The notes below the pieces were generated by a model that was not told the origin of the DNA, did no database searches, and worked only from the letters and a program-made list of their open reading frames with translations. The position numbers were made by a program, and so were the translations under genes. Source: Siphonodentalium dalli (taxonomy: Eukaryota > Mollusca > Scaphopoda > Gadilida > Siphonodentaliidae). Taken from it: a stretch of DNA of 64,000 bases. Location of the stretch: contig CP136067.1 in NCBI GenBank assembly GCA_032622095.1, positions 196,996,052 to 197,060,051 on the forward strand. Direction: 5' to 3'. Of this stretch, positions 27,523 through 42,500 are shown one piece after another; the first letter of the stretch is position 1; the number at the start of each line of letters is the position of its first letter.

Positions 27523-30500
27523 GTGAGTAAACTACTACATTTTATTTCCATTCTCTGGTTTATTATTCATGTTCACTTTTCATTCAGGCTCCACCGGCAA
27601 CATTGAATTGCAACTCGTCCAGGGTTCACGATGGCCGGGAAATCCTTTTGGCCTTTCTCTGCCTTTCTAAAAAACAATTGGCCAATTTTAAAGGTACTCA
27701 CTCCGATCAGACGCTCCTAAATTACTATTTCTTTGGCTTCGGTGGTAAAAATTATTTGATTCGAGTCGAGGAACCCACCCATCAAAGCTCAGAGTGATCA
27801 GATATCGATTTTTGAAGTTTGTTATTTCTCGAGATGTTAACTAAGATGTGGCTCAGAAACACGTGGTCAAACGGAGGGTCTCGGACAAAATTGTGGATGA
27901 AGATGTATACCTCTAAAATCGTAGTGGTAATACGGTCAAATTTCGTGATACTTTAGTGATAATACGGCCATATTTTGTTGGACCAAATGTTGTTAAATAA
28001 CAAGTTTTGGGAAATTTGATACCGTAGTTGACAGTGAATGGTTGGCATAATTTTGTTGCAATAAATCGAGACTGATAACTAAAGCGTATTTCGAGGAAAT
28101 GTTGTTGTTGTATCTTGATGGTATGGGGACCGTCTGATCGGATTGAGTACCTTTAAAGTGATGTGAAACACTCCAGTAGGGTGATCAAAGAGAAATTGAG
28201 AATAACCTTGCTCAAAGTAGTTATTTGTTACGAATATGAATCCAAATGGGACGATACATACCGTCATTCTTATATATTAATTAAATGCAATGACTCGCGA
28301 TGGCGAAATAATTTGTGGTAGTTTATCGCCGATAGTTGCGTCTCGAGTCGAGATGTAAATATTTACAATTGGGCGTAGTTCTGACGATGTTTTCATTGGA
28401 GTGATGTGATCCATTTCTTTGAAATTTTCGGGGATGTTAGTAGAATGCTACATTTCCCAGGTTGGCACAGCGCCTGCAGATGAGCACTAAGGCTACCTTA
28501 CCAATTTAACGCACCCGAATAAGTCCACGATATGTCTTTAAAAGCAGTAAATTGTTTTCACTTGATTAAGAAAGTACACCGTTCAAGAATACGCACTGTC
28601 ACTAACTCACGGCCATATTTGATCCTCCAGGTCCGGTTCCGTGGTATTACTTAGCTTTCCATATGTGGAAGTCATGAATAATTCAAAAGCTCCAAAAATG
28701 GAAATGCTACTCCAAAACTTTGACCTGTAGCAATAAAACCACGGAACCGGGGCTGGATGAATCTACGAAACTACTGAACCGGACCTGGTGGATCCAATAT
28801 GGCCGCCAGTTAGTGACATGGCGTAATTAATCATCATTGTTTTTTTTTTATAAGTAAGCGTGCGTGACCTAATATCATTGTTATTCACACACAGACGAGC
28901 AGCTGACGAATAAGGGTTTAATGGAGATTCGATGATAATTTGAGAGGCGACCGTTGAATATAACCTTGAAACTTTTTGGCAAAATGAAATTTTCATTGGC
29001 AATTTTCCAAATTTGGCCTATTTAGCCACCGAGAGCTTGCATGTATGAATTGATGTTGATTCTGTTACTTGTCCCTTATTCGGGAAATTCGTGGAGTGAT
29101 GAAAAATTACCACTATATGACTCCACATGGGGCGAACATCATTGGCCCAATAATGGAGAGTTTTATACGGTTCTTATCCACCGGAGGCTCTGAACACGTT
29201 CGACATGCATGTGATACCCATACACATACATCGTCCCTACTTGACTGTGTCCTCTCGTATTGCAGTCGGTCGTCATATACCAGTCACCCAACTGCCTCAG
29301 TTTAGTTTTGTGACATATTGCATACATGGTAGTGCACTCATTTGACGAATTTCGACACATGTGTATGACTGGTGCTTATTGCTTCGGGCCATTCTGGTCG
29401 CGTCGTGAAACTGAAACCTAATGTTGTGATCTGGTACACTCGTGAGGGACGTGGCGACAAATGTGGTTGTGCTGTGCATGCACGAGAGGGGGGGGGGGGG
29501 TCTCACACCAACTTTGGTAAAAAAATTCAACATTTGGAAATGTAATTGCCTGAATCAACAACAAGTTTTCAACGGACCTTTAGCGTAAAATGTATTGTTT
29601 AGACCAAGATTCGAGCATATTCCCATATTATATAGAGCGAAGTGGCCATGAGTTGGAAATTTTCAAATAACGTAGGGCGGGTTGTTTGTTTGGAATTTGT
29701 CTAAAATGTACTGGTGCACTGCACATGCAAGTTTGAGGGTATGCAGTTTGAACTTTTTAATTTGGACACACTAACAAAGACCATCTGGTCACGCCATTAA
29801 CACCCATGCATTGCCTTATTATTCCGAATTACGCATTACGAATTCTTTATGTGGATATATTTTAAATATTTCATTACGCGCGCCGCGTGTATACTAATGT
29901 AGAGATTATGTTTCGCCTGGGCGCATGGGGATTTTATTTATTGAAATGGGAATTTTTGGGAGGATTAAAAGTTTGTGATAAGCTATGCCAATTGCAGATA
30001 AAAGAAATGAAAAAGATAATTTGTAAGTCTTATATTTCCACTTTTGTAGACATTGTTCGTTCTGCAGCCTATTGTGGGTTGTGGTCGGAGACGGCCGAGT
30101 CGGCCGCCGGTTCGTTAATCAGGTGCTGGTTGTTATTGTTATTTTAACGGAATTATGAGTTGGTCATTCGTGAAACCGATATGTTTTATATGCTATAATT
30201 ACAATCATGGGTATATAATATATGATATTGAGCGCGTTACCATTTCTGACATTGGCTTTCTTGTATCCACTATATTTATATATAGAATATTCTCTCGCCC
30301 ATATCACCCGGTGGTGGTTCTTTAAATAAAACTGCCGGAACGTTTCCACGTAATTTGTTCTTCCAGGCACGGGTCATATTCATTCTGGTTGATTCGTCTC
30401 AGCACACATGCATGCTTGCATGTGTGATCACCCCTGCTTAAGTGGTCCTGTTAATGTGCTATGTTCCTAGTGGTTCTCGCTGATTATATTTACATGTATA

Positions 30501-33500
30501 TATATTCCCCCAGTCAAATTAACCCACTGTGGTCCACAAATGTCCTTACTCATTAAATTGACAAAGTCGGGATATATGGCGCAGGGGCTTAAACAAAGTT
30601 AAATCCGAAGCATACCAAATCACCCATAGGGTTTTTGCGACAATGAGTTTGATGCGCCCCACTTTTATGCACTTTGATCAACAGTTTCAACAGTTGCACA
30701 TGTGGTGACGACTCGGGGTACCGTATAACGGCGGATTTTATTACGGCGTTATAGTCTTTCAAAATTGTTATTAAAAACAAAGTGTAATTTAAAAAAAAAA
30801 ACGATATGTTTGAAAAGAGTAGGAACTGTTTGTTCACGATTTTTTTCCAGACCATTAGATCTATTTCAACCAAATTTGGTGTGGTGACTCGGGGTACCCC
30901 GGCGGATGTTTTATTGATAAATTAGGCAAATAAGCAAAGAGTTCAATCCTTATTTTTGTTAATCAAACAGGCCACAGCATTGTCTAATATCTAAATGGGC
31001 ACGACGCATACAAAGGGCCGCATTTTGTATTGCACACCCCCCCCCCGGTGTCAGTTGGAACATTTGGAACTCAGGGGGTGTCACGATTATTATATGGAGT
31101 TTCCGGGAATTAGGATTGTTTTGCCTTCGGTTGGTGCAGTTGAACACCCCCCCCCCCCCACAATGACCCTCTATATTGCCACGTCCCTGATCCATCCATA
31201 TCGTCAGAATAAACTTTACAGGCAACATCTAGCCAGCGGGCCTCGTTATACGCTGATAGTCACATGAAGCTATATGTACGTGTTGCTCATCAATGACTTT
31301 TCAATGAGATTTGGTTCGCGAGGTTTACTTAGATGTACCGGCGTTCTTCGTCAAACAAGGTAATCTTCCCGACTGGTCCGCAAAGTATTATAAGTTGGTT
31401 TCATGGGTCACTTTGTGTTGTTTTTCGTATGTTCGCTGTGCATGGATTTACATTTAAAGGTCCATGGTTGCATGTATCACCCCCCCCCCCCCCCCCGCTG
31501 GTTAAGTGGTCCTGCTAATGCGCTACGATGCTGGTCGGTCCTGCTGAATTGCCTTGGTGCGGCGGTTAGGGCAAACTGATGCTGTTACGAACAAGTATCG
31601 TTATTTTTTTTATCTAAAGTCGTCATTTCGACGTGTTCGGACAGTCTGAATAGCGAATATTGCAAATCAAATATATGATGAGAAGGCTATTCATGTCGTT
31701 TTGCAAACACCACCGCAGCCATTATTAAATTATAAAAAAATATATATGTTCTTGAATGTTTCATACAGACACTGGCTGAATTTTATGTGTACCCATGCCA
31801 TAGTATGGTACACATTGTGTCGACGTCCGGGTTGACCACTCGTCGTTCGTCCGTCCGTCCGTCCGTCTGTCTGTCCATAGTCGTTTTACGCATGGTGCGA
31901 TAACTCAAACATTTTGTATCCTATTATAACCTAATTTTGTAAATGAGTTTCTGAGCCCAAAATACAGATCTAGTTCGAATATGGGCTTTTTTTAACGGAA
32001 AAAAATTCACTCTTAAAAAAAAACAAAAAAATTTAGATTGAACTCCTTGCTCAATTAAAAAAAAATTGTTTAAGTTAACAAAATTTTAAAAACTAACACC
32101 ATAATAACTTTCGCTCTGTCTTAAGAAGAATTATCAACAATGTAATGATGATCAACCCTTCCTAAAATTTGTTGCTTCCTTTGAGGAACATGAAAACTCT
32201 AAATTATTATTCCGATGATCCTATCATAGTAACTTACTATCGCCAAGGGATGGGTTAAACATCTACCGATCGTGATCGGCCTCTCGTTCTTTTCTCAAAT
32301 CATTCGGATTTAGCCAAACACCGCGAAAATGATAACTTTAGAAAATATAAAGGAACTTTTTCGTAACGTCATCAGTTTATTGACTGTTATTCGACATCTT
32401 TTAATTTTCATTTGACTTCTATTAATTTGGAATTGACTTATTAGTTAACACCTATTGATTTTTATTTGATTATTATTTTTATTTTTTTACCAAAATGGCC
32501 GCCCATAATGCTGACCGAGCCCCCCCCCCCCCCCCGGTGGCTCATGCAGTCGCTATAATGTGCATGGTGCATTACACCGCCATACACATAAGCCGTCCAG
32601 AGCTGACGAAGCTGGTTTAATTCACGCAAAGGGACGATTATCTGATACGTGTATCTGGGCAAGTTTGTCAGTTGTTTTTCGGGGGGGGGGGGGGTATGTG
32701 GTTTCTACATGCGGTGGGATGATATCCCGGCCAAAGTAACCGCATGCGCGGTCTTTCCTCCTCATCACAACGTCGTGATATGGCTGAAATGACGATAAAC
32801 TCCAATGAACCAACTATACTCCCCACTTCACGCGATATATATAATTTGAGTATCCAACCCTTAAACTACGGCTTTACACGGTGAACTTGGGTTGATTTTG
32901 GCTGTTTTTGGCGAACACCATGTTCAAATGATCATTTTCTTGGATTTGTTTTTCCGCCGATTTTACCTATATTCGTGATCCCATCTTCTGACATTTATGA
33001 ACAACGCCGTGGATGTTCAATTAAATGACCTTTTACTTATAATTTCTTTCCGATGGTGTTGACGTGAACTTTGTTTTGTCCACCGAGCTTATAACCTATT
33101 CGCGTGGCCCCATTCACTACATATACAGTATATACAAATCGCCCCGTTAAACATGAGCATATTCTTTTTGGCCCGGAACAAATTTTATGGTGACATTTTG
33201 TGTTTGCTTACATTGTATACTAATGTTGGTGGTAGATAATGTATTGGATAAAGCATGTACATATATACAATAGGATTTACACAAATATTGGTAGAAAATA
33301 CAATGCACATATATGTATACAGAATCCGGGCGGTGGTGTGACATAATAGCCGTCTTCCCAACATCGCCCAGGCAAAAACAAATCAACGGCATGTTTTATC
33401 TTTGTTCGCCGCACCTGTATGTATGGAATGCCATATATCCTGATATATCCGGTTCAAAATCTGGTTCTCGATAGCCTTAGTATACGTTGTGTCATCGGTG

Positions 33501-36500
33501 TGCACCTTTTCTATGCTGCCTAATTTCAAAATCAAAATGGATTATATTTCAAAGTTAACTTATTATTGTTTTTATTTCATGAGTTGGACTCGATATTCAG
33601 TTATACATGTAGTTTTATCGATAACAATGTAGAACTTATATACTACATGCATATGCAGGTACCATGTTGTCATGTCGTGCTAACATGTTATTGATAACCG
33701 GATTTCTAACCGAGCATCATTCAAGTGATTACATGGTGTGGACATGCGATAACAACAGTTATTATGTAAAGTGTTTATTGATATGAATGTTGTGACCATA
33801 AGTGAATATGGAACGTAAATGAAAATTAATGCATACATGAGTATAACCAAGCCTTGAAATAGCGTGTCTGTCATTTGCAGAATGAGGTCCCCAGAGGGTG
33901 AATTTAGTGATGCTACCCAGCATAGCGGGCTAGCATCACCAAATTCACCCTCTGGGAACCTCATTCTGCTGAGGTGTAAGCAGAATGAGGTCCCCAGAGG
34001 GTGAATTTGGTCACTAAATTCACCCTCTGGGGACCTCATTCTGCAAATGACAGACACCCTATTTCAAGGCTTGAGTATAACAAGTTGATGACCTGATGTG
34101 AGCAACGTACATGATGGTGGTGGTGGTGGGTGCGGAGATTTGGAGATAAAATGGCCGGATGTAATCATTATTGGTTTTATGCACACTTTTGTATCGTGAC
34201 AAATATTGGATGATGAGACCGCATTGAGAGAGTCGGTGTATCACGATACATGCTAAGCATATCGCGATATACATTCAAGAATATCACGATACGAGGCAAG
34301 CATATCGCGATGAGTCATTACGGACGAGGTATAGTATATTGGTGGATATTTTCGACTTCATTCTTCTTGGATAGCTGGTATTTTATGAAACACTGTTGTG
34401 GGTAATGTGTCATACATTCTTCTTGGATAGCTTGGTATTTTATGAAACCCTGTTGTGGGTAATGTGTCTTACATTCTTCTTGGATAGCTTGGTATTTTAT
34501 GAAACACTGTTGTGGGTAATGTGTCTTACATTCTTCTTGGATAGCTTTGGTATTTTATGAAACACTGTTGTGGGTAATGTGTCTTACATTCTTCTTGGAT
34601 AGCTTGGTATTTTATGAAACCCTGTTGTGGGTAATGTGTCATACATTCTTCTTGGGTAGCTTGGTATTTTATGAAACCCTGTTGTGGGTAATGTGTCTTA
34701 CATTCTCAGGGATGTGGCTAGAGGGTATCCGCTGGGGGGGGGGGGTGTCCACCTTGGGAATTTCCAACTGACCCCCCCCCCTTGAGTCGCAATCACACCA
34801 ACACAACTTTTTGCATAATTCCATTTGCACCCCCCGCCCTTGAGTCGGAATCACACCGACACAACGTTTTGCATATTTCCATTTGCACCCCCCCCCCCCC
34901 CTTGTACCTCATGCTCAGGGCTAATTTCCTATATATTCATAAGCCATGCTTCTATTTTCCCAGTATGAGAACATTAAGATATTTTAACCTGAAAATTGCC
35001 CCCAAAAAAACAACTAGTGATCTAATTCCAGACAAATGCACACAGCTACCGACAACAGACCAGGAAACACCGGGCCGACCATGGTTGTTCGGCCCGGTGT
35101 GAGAAAATTTTGAAAACTATACAAGAAAATCGCAAATCCTAGCATCAAGACTGGCCTCAACTGAAGCTTTCCTAGTGTTGGAAATTTCAAACCTCATACT
35201 CCCCCTCAGGTTGGAAAATTCTTCAACTGATGACCATTTATGTCTACAAGTTTGACCAAATGTAGTAAAATATTGTTTTGCTAAACTAATTAGCAGTTTT
35301 GTATTGGCCATGTGAATGGGGCAATGACACACCGGGCCGACCATGGTTCGGCCTGGTGTGCGAAAATTTTGAAATCTGAACAAGAAAATCGCAAAATCCT
35401 AACATCTAGACTAGCCTCAAGCCTTCCTACTGTTCGAAATTTCAAACCCTACACCCCCACTTAGGTTGGAAATTTTCCAACTGATGACAATTCCAATGAC
35501 AATGTTGACCAATTGTATGACAATATTGTTTTCTTAAATTAACTAGAAGTTTTTGACTGGCCACGGGGGAGAGACCAGGACACAAGCTTTCCAAGTGTTG
35601 GAAATTTCCAACCTGTCACCCCCCTAAGGTTGGAAAATTTCCAACTGATGACCATTTCTGTCAAAATTTTTGACCAAAAATTGGAACATATGCAAATATT
35701 GGTCGAAAAACAATAAATTCCCCCAATAAATTGTTTTATAATCAAACTACAAGAACATTTTCAACCTATTGTTGGTGTGAAATTTCGTTGTGGCAGGTAT
35801 GAAATTTCCAACTATTGAAAATATAGCTCTCTGCTGGGGGGTGAGACACCCCCCCCCACACCCCCCCTCTAGCCACATCCCTGTACATTCTTCTTGGATA
35901 GCTTGGTATTTTATGAAACCCTGTTGTGGGTAATGTGTCATACATTATTCTTGGATAGCTTGGTATTTTATGAAACCCTGTTGTGGGTACTGTGTCTTAC
36001 ATTCTTCTTGGATAGCTTGGTATTTTATGAAACCCTGTTGTGGGTAATGTGTCTTACATTCTTCTTGGATAGCTTGGTATTTTATGAAACACTGTTGTGG
36101 GTAATGTGTCTTACATTCTTCTTGGATAGCTTGGTATTTTATGAAACCCTGTTGTGGGTAATGTGTCTTACATTCTTCTTGGATAGCTTGGTATTTTATG
36201 AAACACTGTTGTGGGTAATGTGTCTTACATTCTTCTTGGATAGCTTGGTATTTTATGAAACACTGTTGTGGGTAATGTGTCTTACATTCTTCTTGGATAG
36301 CTTGGTATTTTATGAAACACTGTTGTGGGTAATGTGTCTTACATTCTTCTTGGATAGCTTGGTATTTTATGAAACACTGTTGTGGGTAATGTGTCTTACA
36401 CTCTTCTTGGATAGCTTGGTATTTTATGAAACCCTGTTGTGGGTAATGTGTCTTACATTCTTCTTGGATAGCTTGGTATTTTATGAAACACTGTTGTGGG

Positions 36501-39500
36501 TAATGTGTCATACATTCTTCTTGGATAGCTTGGTATTTTATGAAACACTGTTGTGGGTAATGTGTCATACATTCTTCTTGGATAGCTTGGTATTTTATGA
36601 AACCCTGTTGTGGGTAATGTGTCTTACATTATTCTTGGATAGCTTGGTATTTTATGAAACCCTGTTGTGGGTACTGTGTCTTACATTCTTCTTGGATAGC
36701 TTGGTATTTTATGAAACACTGTTGTGGGTAATGTGTCTTACATTCTTCTTGGATAGCTTGGTATTTTATGAAACACTGTTGTGGGTAATGTGTCTTACAT
36801 TCTTCTTGGATAGCTTGGTATTTTATGAAACCCTGTTGTGGGTAATGTGTCTTACATTCTTCTTGGATATATAGCTTGGTATTTTATGAAACCCTGTTGT
36901 GGGTAATGTGTCTTACATTCTTCTTGGATAGCTTGGTATTTTATGAAACACTGTTGTGGGTAATGTATCTTACATTCTTCTTGGATATATAGCTTGGTAT
37001 TTTATGAAACACTGTTGTGGGTAATGTGTCTTACATTCTTCTTGGATAGCTGGTATTTTATGAAACACTGTTGGGGGTAATGTGTCTTACGTGGTGGGGC
37101 TGAACTTATAAATCATAATCCGACAGAAGACAATACAATAGACACGATTTATTATTATATTCATTATGTATATAATCCCAATTCTAAGGTTATGCAATCT
37201 TCTGTTGTATTCTCTTCGTGATTTGTTTGTTCACATAAAGCATGTCAGACAAACGATAAAAAACGATGTGTACCAGTATATAGGCATTGCGATCAGGGAA
37301 GGATCCAGGGCTGTTTTGATACCTGTTACAGGTTTGGGCGCCCAAACTCTGGAGGCCTAAATGTCCCCAAATTGCAAGTGAATAGTCTTTATTAAAGCTG
37401 AATTTTCTATATTTTGAAGGAAATCTTCTATTATAATTCAACAACATGCAATGCAAATCATCAATATTCAGTTGATATAGAGCCTTTATTTCCATAATCA
37501 AGTGTGCAGTGAGGAATGTTTTAACCCTTTCATGACTGGGGCTTCTTGAAATTTAGCATAAATCCTGTGCCAATGCATTCTCTTATACGGTATATGCGAG
37601 TCTTCCATCTAAGGAGCCTCGCATATATAAGAGAATACATTGGCTTTTATCTTGACGTTGTAAGCCAGTGCATTTTCTTATGCGGAAGACTTGCATATAT
37701 AAGAGAATGAAATGGCATAGGATCTTTAATGCCGCACTAGTGCAGCTCTTGTCATAAAATGGCTAATGTCCCAATTTATATAGGAACATTCTCAAATGCA
37801 GAACAGGTGTCCCCAAAAAATCTCTGGATTCTTCCCTGGTTGCGATGTCTGAGAGGGGCTTGTTTTAACCCTTTACCCAACAGAAGGGCCCTGTGCCAAT
37901 GCATTCTCTTATATATGCGAGTCGACCATAGGTCGCCTCGCATATATAAGAGAATGCATTGGCTTAACACATTAAAAATTATAAAATTGTTAAAGAATGT
38001 AAGAAAAAATGGTAAAAAGTGTTAAAAAAAGATTTTTTTTAGGCCAATGCTTTCTCTTATATATGCGAGGCGACCTATGGTCGACTCGCATATATAAGAG
38101 AATGCATTGGCACAGGGCATAACTGTAACTATCACAATGTGGTCAATGAGCCGGTTCCAATGATATCCATATTTGTATGGTTCTATTGAGACAGACTGAA
38201 GATATTTTAGGCTGTTGAAGCTTTATTTGGCCTGTTTTGGCCGGTTTGTTGGGTAAAGGGTTAATAATATTTAATATATACAAAAAAACAATTTCATTAC
38301 ATAGCTTGTTTAATAGTTTGTGTTTGATTAAGACTGTTGTTAATTTATCACATTTTTTTGTACTTAAAGTTGGTCTATCTTTTGGCCACAATTACAACAA
38401 CAACATCATTTTTGTAAGTTCCGATATCAAGACAACATATATCTATTTTGTGAATAAATTACAGATAAAACTGATGGTGAGGTATATTATTTGTCTATAA
38501 AGGCATCAGTACTAAAGTGGTTTATTTCAATCTTAATTTGCAGTATACAGTAATGTTCTAAGTAATCAACTTCTTAACCACAGCAGAATTATGGGTAACT
38601 TTTCGGCGATGCTCAGGGAGAGCTTTCCGATGAATGGCAACAAGCCATATTTCCGACTAAATCCTGAAAAGTTACCCATAATTCTGCTGTGGTTAAGAAG
38701 TCGATTACTTTGAGCATTACTGTATCTCTCAGGTGATTTGCAATTTGCCATGATTGAGGGTGCTAACAAGATAAAGTTCTCCTTCTTAGAACACTCTTGG
38801 TACACTCCTAACGTTTTCGCAAGGATTTCTGTTCTAAAAATAGCCAATAAAACTGTCCCCAGAATGTCATAAGAAATTCTGAAAAAAAATTAATTGATAG
38901 AAGATTTTCTGACAGGTGTCATCATGTCATATGTATTATTTTGTACCATGGAATCTATATAAAACTTGCTGGGAAGAGATTGACCATCATTAAATATTTT
39001 AATGACAGTCCCAAGTGAGATGTCCTTAATTATCCCTTTCATGATGGGAGATGCGCTGCTGCAGCATTAACATCCCTGTGCCAGTGCATTCTCTTATATA
39101 TGGGAGTCACCCATAAGGTGCCTCACATATATAAGAGAATGCATTGGCTTACAAGGTCAAGATAAATAGTGTTCGGCCAATGCATTCTCTTACATGTATA
39201 TATGAGAGGCGCCCTGTTGGCAACTCGCTTATATAAGAGAATGCATTGGCATAGGGTTTTCGCAAAAATTCAGGAAGCACTATTCATGAATGTGTTATAC
39301 ATCATTGCCAAACATGATCTAGGAAGAGTGTGAACACTTGAAGGTACTCAATCTGATCAAACGGTCCCCATATCGTCAAGATACAACAACAACAACATTT
39401 CTTCAAAATACGCTTTAGTTATCAAAATCGATTTATTGCAACAAAATAATGCTAACCACTGTCAACTATGGTATCAAATTTCATAAAACGTGTTATTTGT

Positions 39501-42500
39501 CAACATTTTGTTCAACAAAATATGGCCATATTATCACTAAAGTATCACGAAATTTTACCATATTACCACTTGATTTTAGAGTTATCCATCTTCATCCACA
39601 ATTTTTTCCGAGACCGCCATTTCCACCACGTGTTTCTGGGCCACAAATTATTACTCATCTCGAGAAATAACAAATTTCAAAAACTGAAGAGTGGGTGGGT
39701 TCTTCGACTAGAATCAAATATTTTTTACCCCCGAAGCCAAAGAAATAGTAATTAATGTGCATTAATGCGGATTGAGTACCTTTAAGATGTTAGTTCTAGT
39801 GTCTTCATTTCATGCCCTGATTATTCTTTCAGCTAACAACAAATGGATGCATCCACCCGAGGCGCTACTCAGGGGGCACATACTCTACAATGTCAAGGTC
39901 AGTTTACATTTTTAGATATGTCTAGTATTGGTATGCCATGACATGTTGGAGCATTGTACCCTGTTGTTAAATTGTGAATTTGTACCCAATATGCCATTGT
40001 ACCATAGGAATTCTAAGAAAACAGATACAAAATTAACAAATGTAACATCAAATTGTAACTAGAAGTAAGAATTGAATGTGTTTTCAGTGGTATAAATTAG
40101 CCTCCGAAATGTTACCATACCAGGAAGAAGTTTTATATCTGCTTCAGTCAAAGACGTCAAATACTCTAATAATATTTGCAAACATAATGGTCACTTTACA
40201 CAAGGATATGTTAGAAACCAAGTCGTTTGCACACTCACTAATGATCATCAATACTTCTGAGCATTGTCTGGCATTGGTGGAAAAACATTTAAAAAAAATA
40301 ATTTTTTTTTTTTTTTTTTTTTAGAAATATTTGGCTTATTTTTTTCAAAATATCAATATAAAGTTTAGGGTCGGAGATAATTTTTAGGGTCGGTCGATGT
40401 GTGGAAACATAGTATATATATTTTTTGCCTTATATCTGTAACAGGGATAATGTTACCCTTAGCCATTTCCGTATTCAGTAATTTCCTGTCATTAACTGCT
40501 TCTCATTATTGTTATTATGTAGCTATTACTAGTATGTGTTATTATCTGGTTCACCTCATATTGTTAATTATTCTCATATTGTTAATTATTCTCATTATTA
40601 TGTATTATTCTCTCAGGCTATATCTATGTGACATGCCACCAACCTCATATGTATAAAAACACTTTTATGTTGATAATCATATACAATGTATAGACGACAT
40701 GTACATGTAGTTAGTTTAAGTACCAGAACACAGTTCAGTGTTTATCGATGCATTTTGAAAGTGGCGTGCTTGTTTTAAACTGATATTTTTTATATTTTAC
40801 TCGTTTTAACATGTACCAGAATACACTTTATTTACATGAAGCTGTCTCTCTGATTTTATTCCCTAAGTCAATATAAAATATCTATATACACATGCATATA
40901 AAAGAGTAGGATCTGACTGTCTGTTCATCTGGCTGTCCAGATTTTTCTCCCAGAATGCTGGTCCGATTTCAACCAAAGTTGTTGTGGCAGAGATCATAAT
41001 GGCGTTAGTTTTTCAAAAATTTTATTTAAAAAAATTTAATTAAATAAATAAAACAAAACACATACAAAATTAAATAAGCTCAATATGGGCCTATTTCAGA
41101 ATGAAATAGGTCCAATATGAACCTATGTGAATATCTAGGTCCAATATTAACCTATTTGCATGAGCATCTGTTGCAGGACCAGATGCACTCTTTACATCAC
41201 TACATTCACCCTCTGGGGATCTCATTCTGCAAATGACAGACAAACTATTTGCAGCCCCGCTAGGTACCAACCCTAAAGGGCGACACAGAATATCTTGTCT
41301 CATGAATGAAATATGTTACTCCTCCTTCCTTTGTTGCAAGAGATAACAGACTTATCTTTGTTATTCCAATATGTCTATACACACATGAAAAAATATTTCA
41401 TTAGCCTGTGTGTGTTACGCTATCCCATGATTTGTCAACTGCCTAATGGGTCATGTGTTTCATATCCAAATAAAACACACTATAACATGTATGAACCAAT
41501 ATTACATCTTTTTGATCTAGATTACTAAAAGTGGTAGATAAAATAACTTTTTCAGTGTGCAGCCGTAGACTAATCGATTGATAATTCACAAGTAAAATAT
41601 TGGGCTAACATACAGTGCTGCATGGTATAATATTCAAACTGTGGACATATTTAAAAAACAAATGAGCTGACTTGATAGATATTAACGAAGAAAAAGCCAG
41701 ATAAATATAAGATATGAATGTAGTTTGAGTTAAGAAATGGATGTTGATTTGCTTGCGTTCCATAGAGTATGGATGAAAGTTGGTCTGACATTTTGTGTGG
41801 AACGCGAAAGCGTTCCACACATGAAAATGTCTGACCAACTTGCATCCATACTCTATGGAACACAACAAAATCAACATTCATTACTTATATTTACACTGAA
41901 CCGAGTCAACTGGCAGATTAAAAGAGTTTTAAGCGTCCATTTCCAACGTTATTATCGTGGCTCGGAGTAAGTTGCGTCTACACAAAAATGGATGCAAGTT
42001 GGGGTCAGCGCGCGACGTCATGTGACGTAATTTCGACCAACCAACGTCCTGCATTCATTTTCCACAATAGGAATGCACGTGTGAGTGTAAATATTGTTTT
42101 ATTGATGGGTATGTCGCTGTATAAATATAAGATATGAATGTAGTTTGAGTATGTTTTATTGATGGGAACAGTAATGCCCTAAATAATCGACTCCTTAACC
42201 AAAGCAAAATTATGGGTATCTTTTCAGGATTTAGTCGGAAATATGGCTTGTTGCCATTCATCAAAAAACTCTCAGTGAGAGCTTTCCGATGAATGGCAAC
42301 AAGCCATATTTCCTACTAAATCCTGAAAAGTTAGCCATAGTTCTGCTGTGGTTTAGGGGTCGATTATTTAGGGTATTACTGTATGCTACTCCTCCCTCCT
42401 TTGTTGCAAGGGATAACAGACTTATCTTTGTTATTCCAGTATGTGTATATACACACGGGAACAAATATTTCATTATCATGTGTGTGTTAAACTATCCCGG

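Noticed and set aside
31827-31876. Possible tRNA-derived SINE head before the GTCC repeat
   Set aside because: I could not find A and B box motifs in the correct spacing, so no RNA gene is called.
33680-34057. 125-codon minus-strand frame
   Set aside because: Most of it is the family P palindrome read in one direction; the same residues recur in other P copies.
35894-36874. 326-codon open frame with a 19-residue repeat
   Set aside because: It follows exactly the 57-bp tandem unit, is open on both strands, has no domain and lies in an intron. The frame is open only because 57 is a multiple of three.
41605-41881. Overlapping ~80-90 codon frames on both strands
   Set aside because: They arise from the foldback element at 41735-41880, where both strands read alike.
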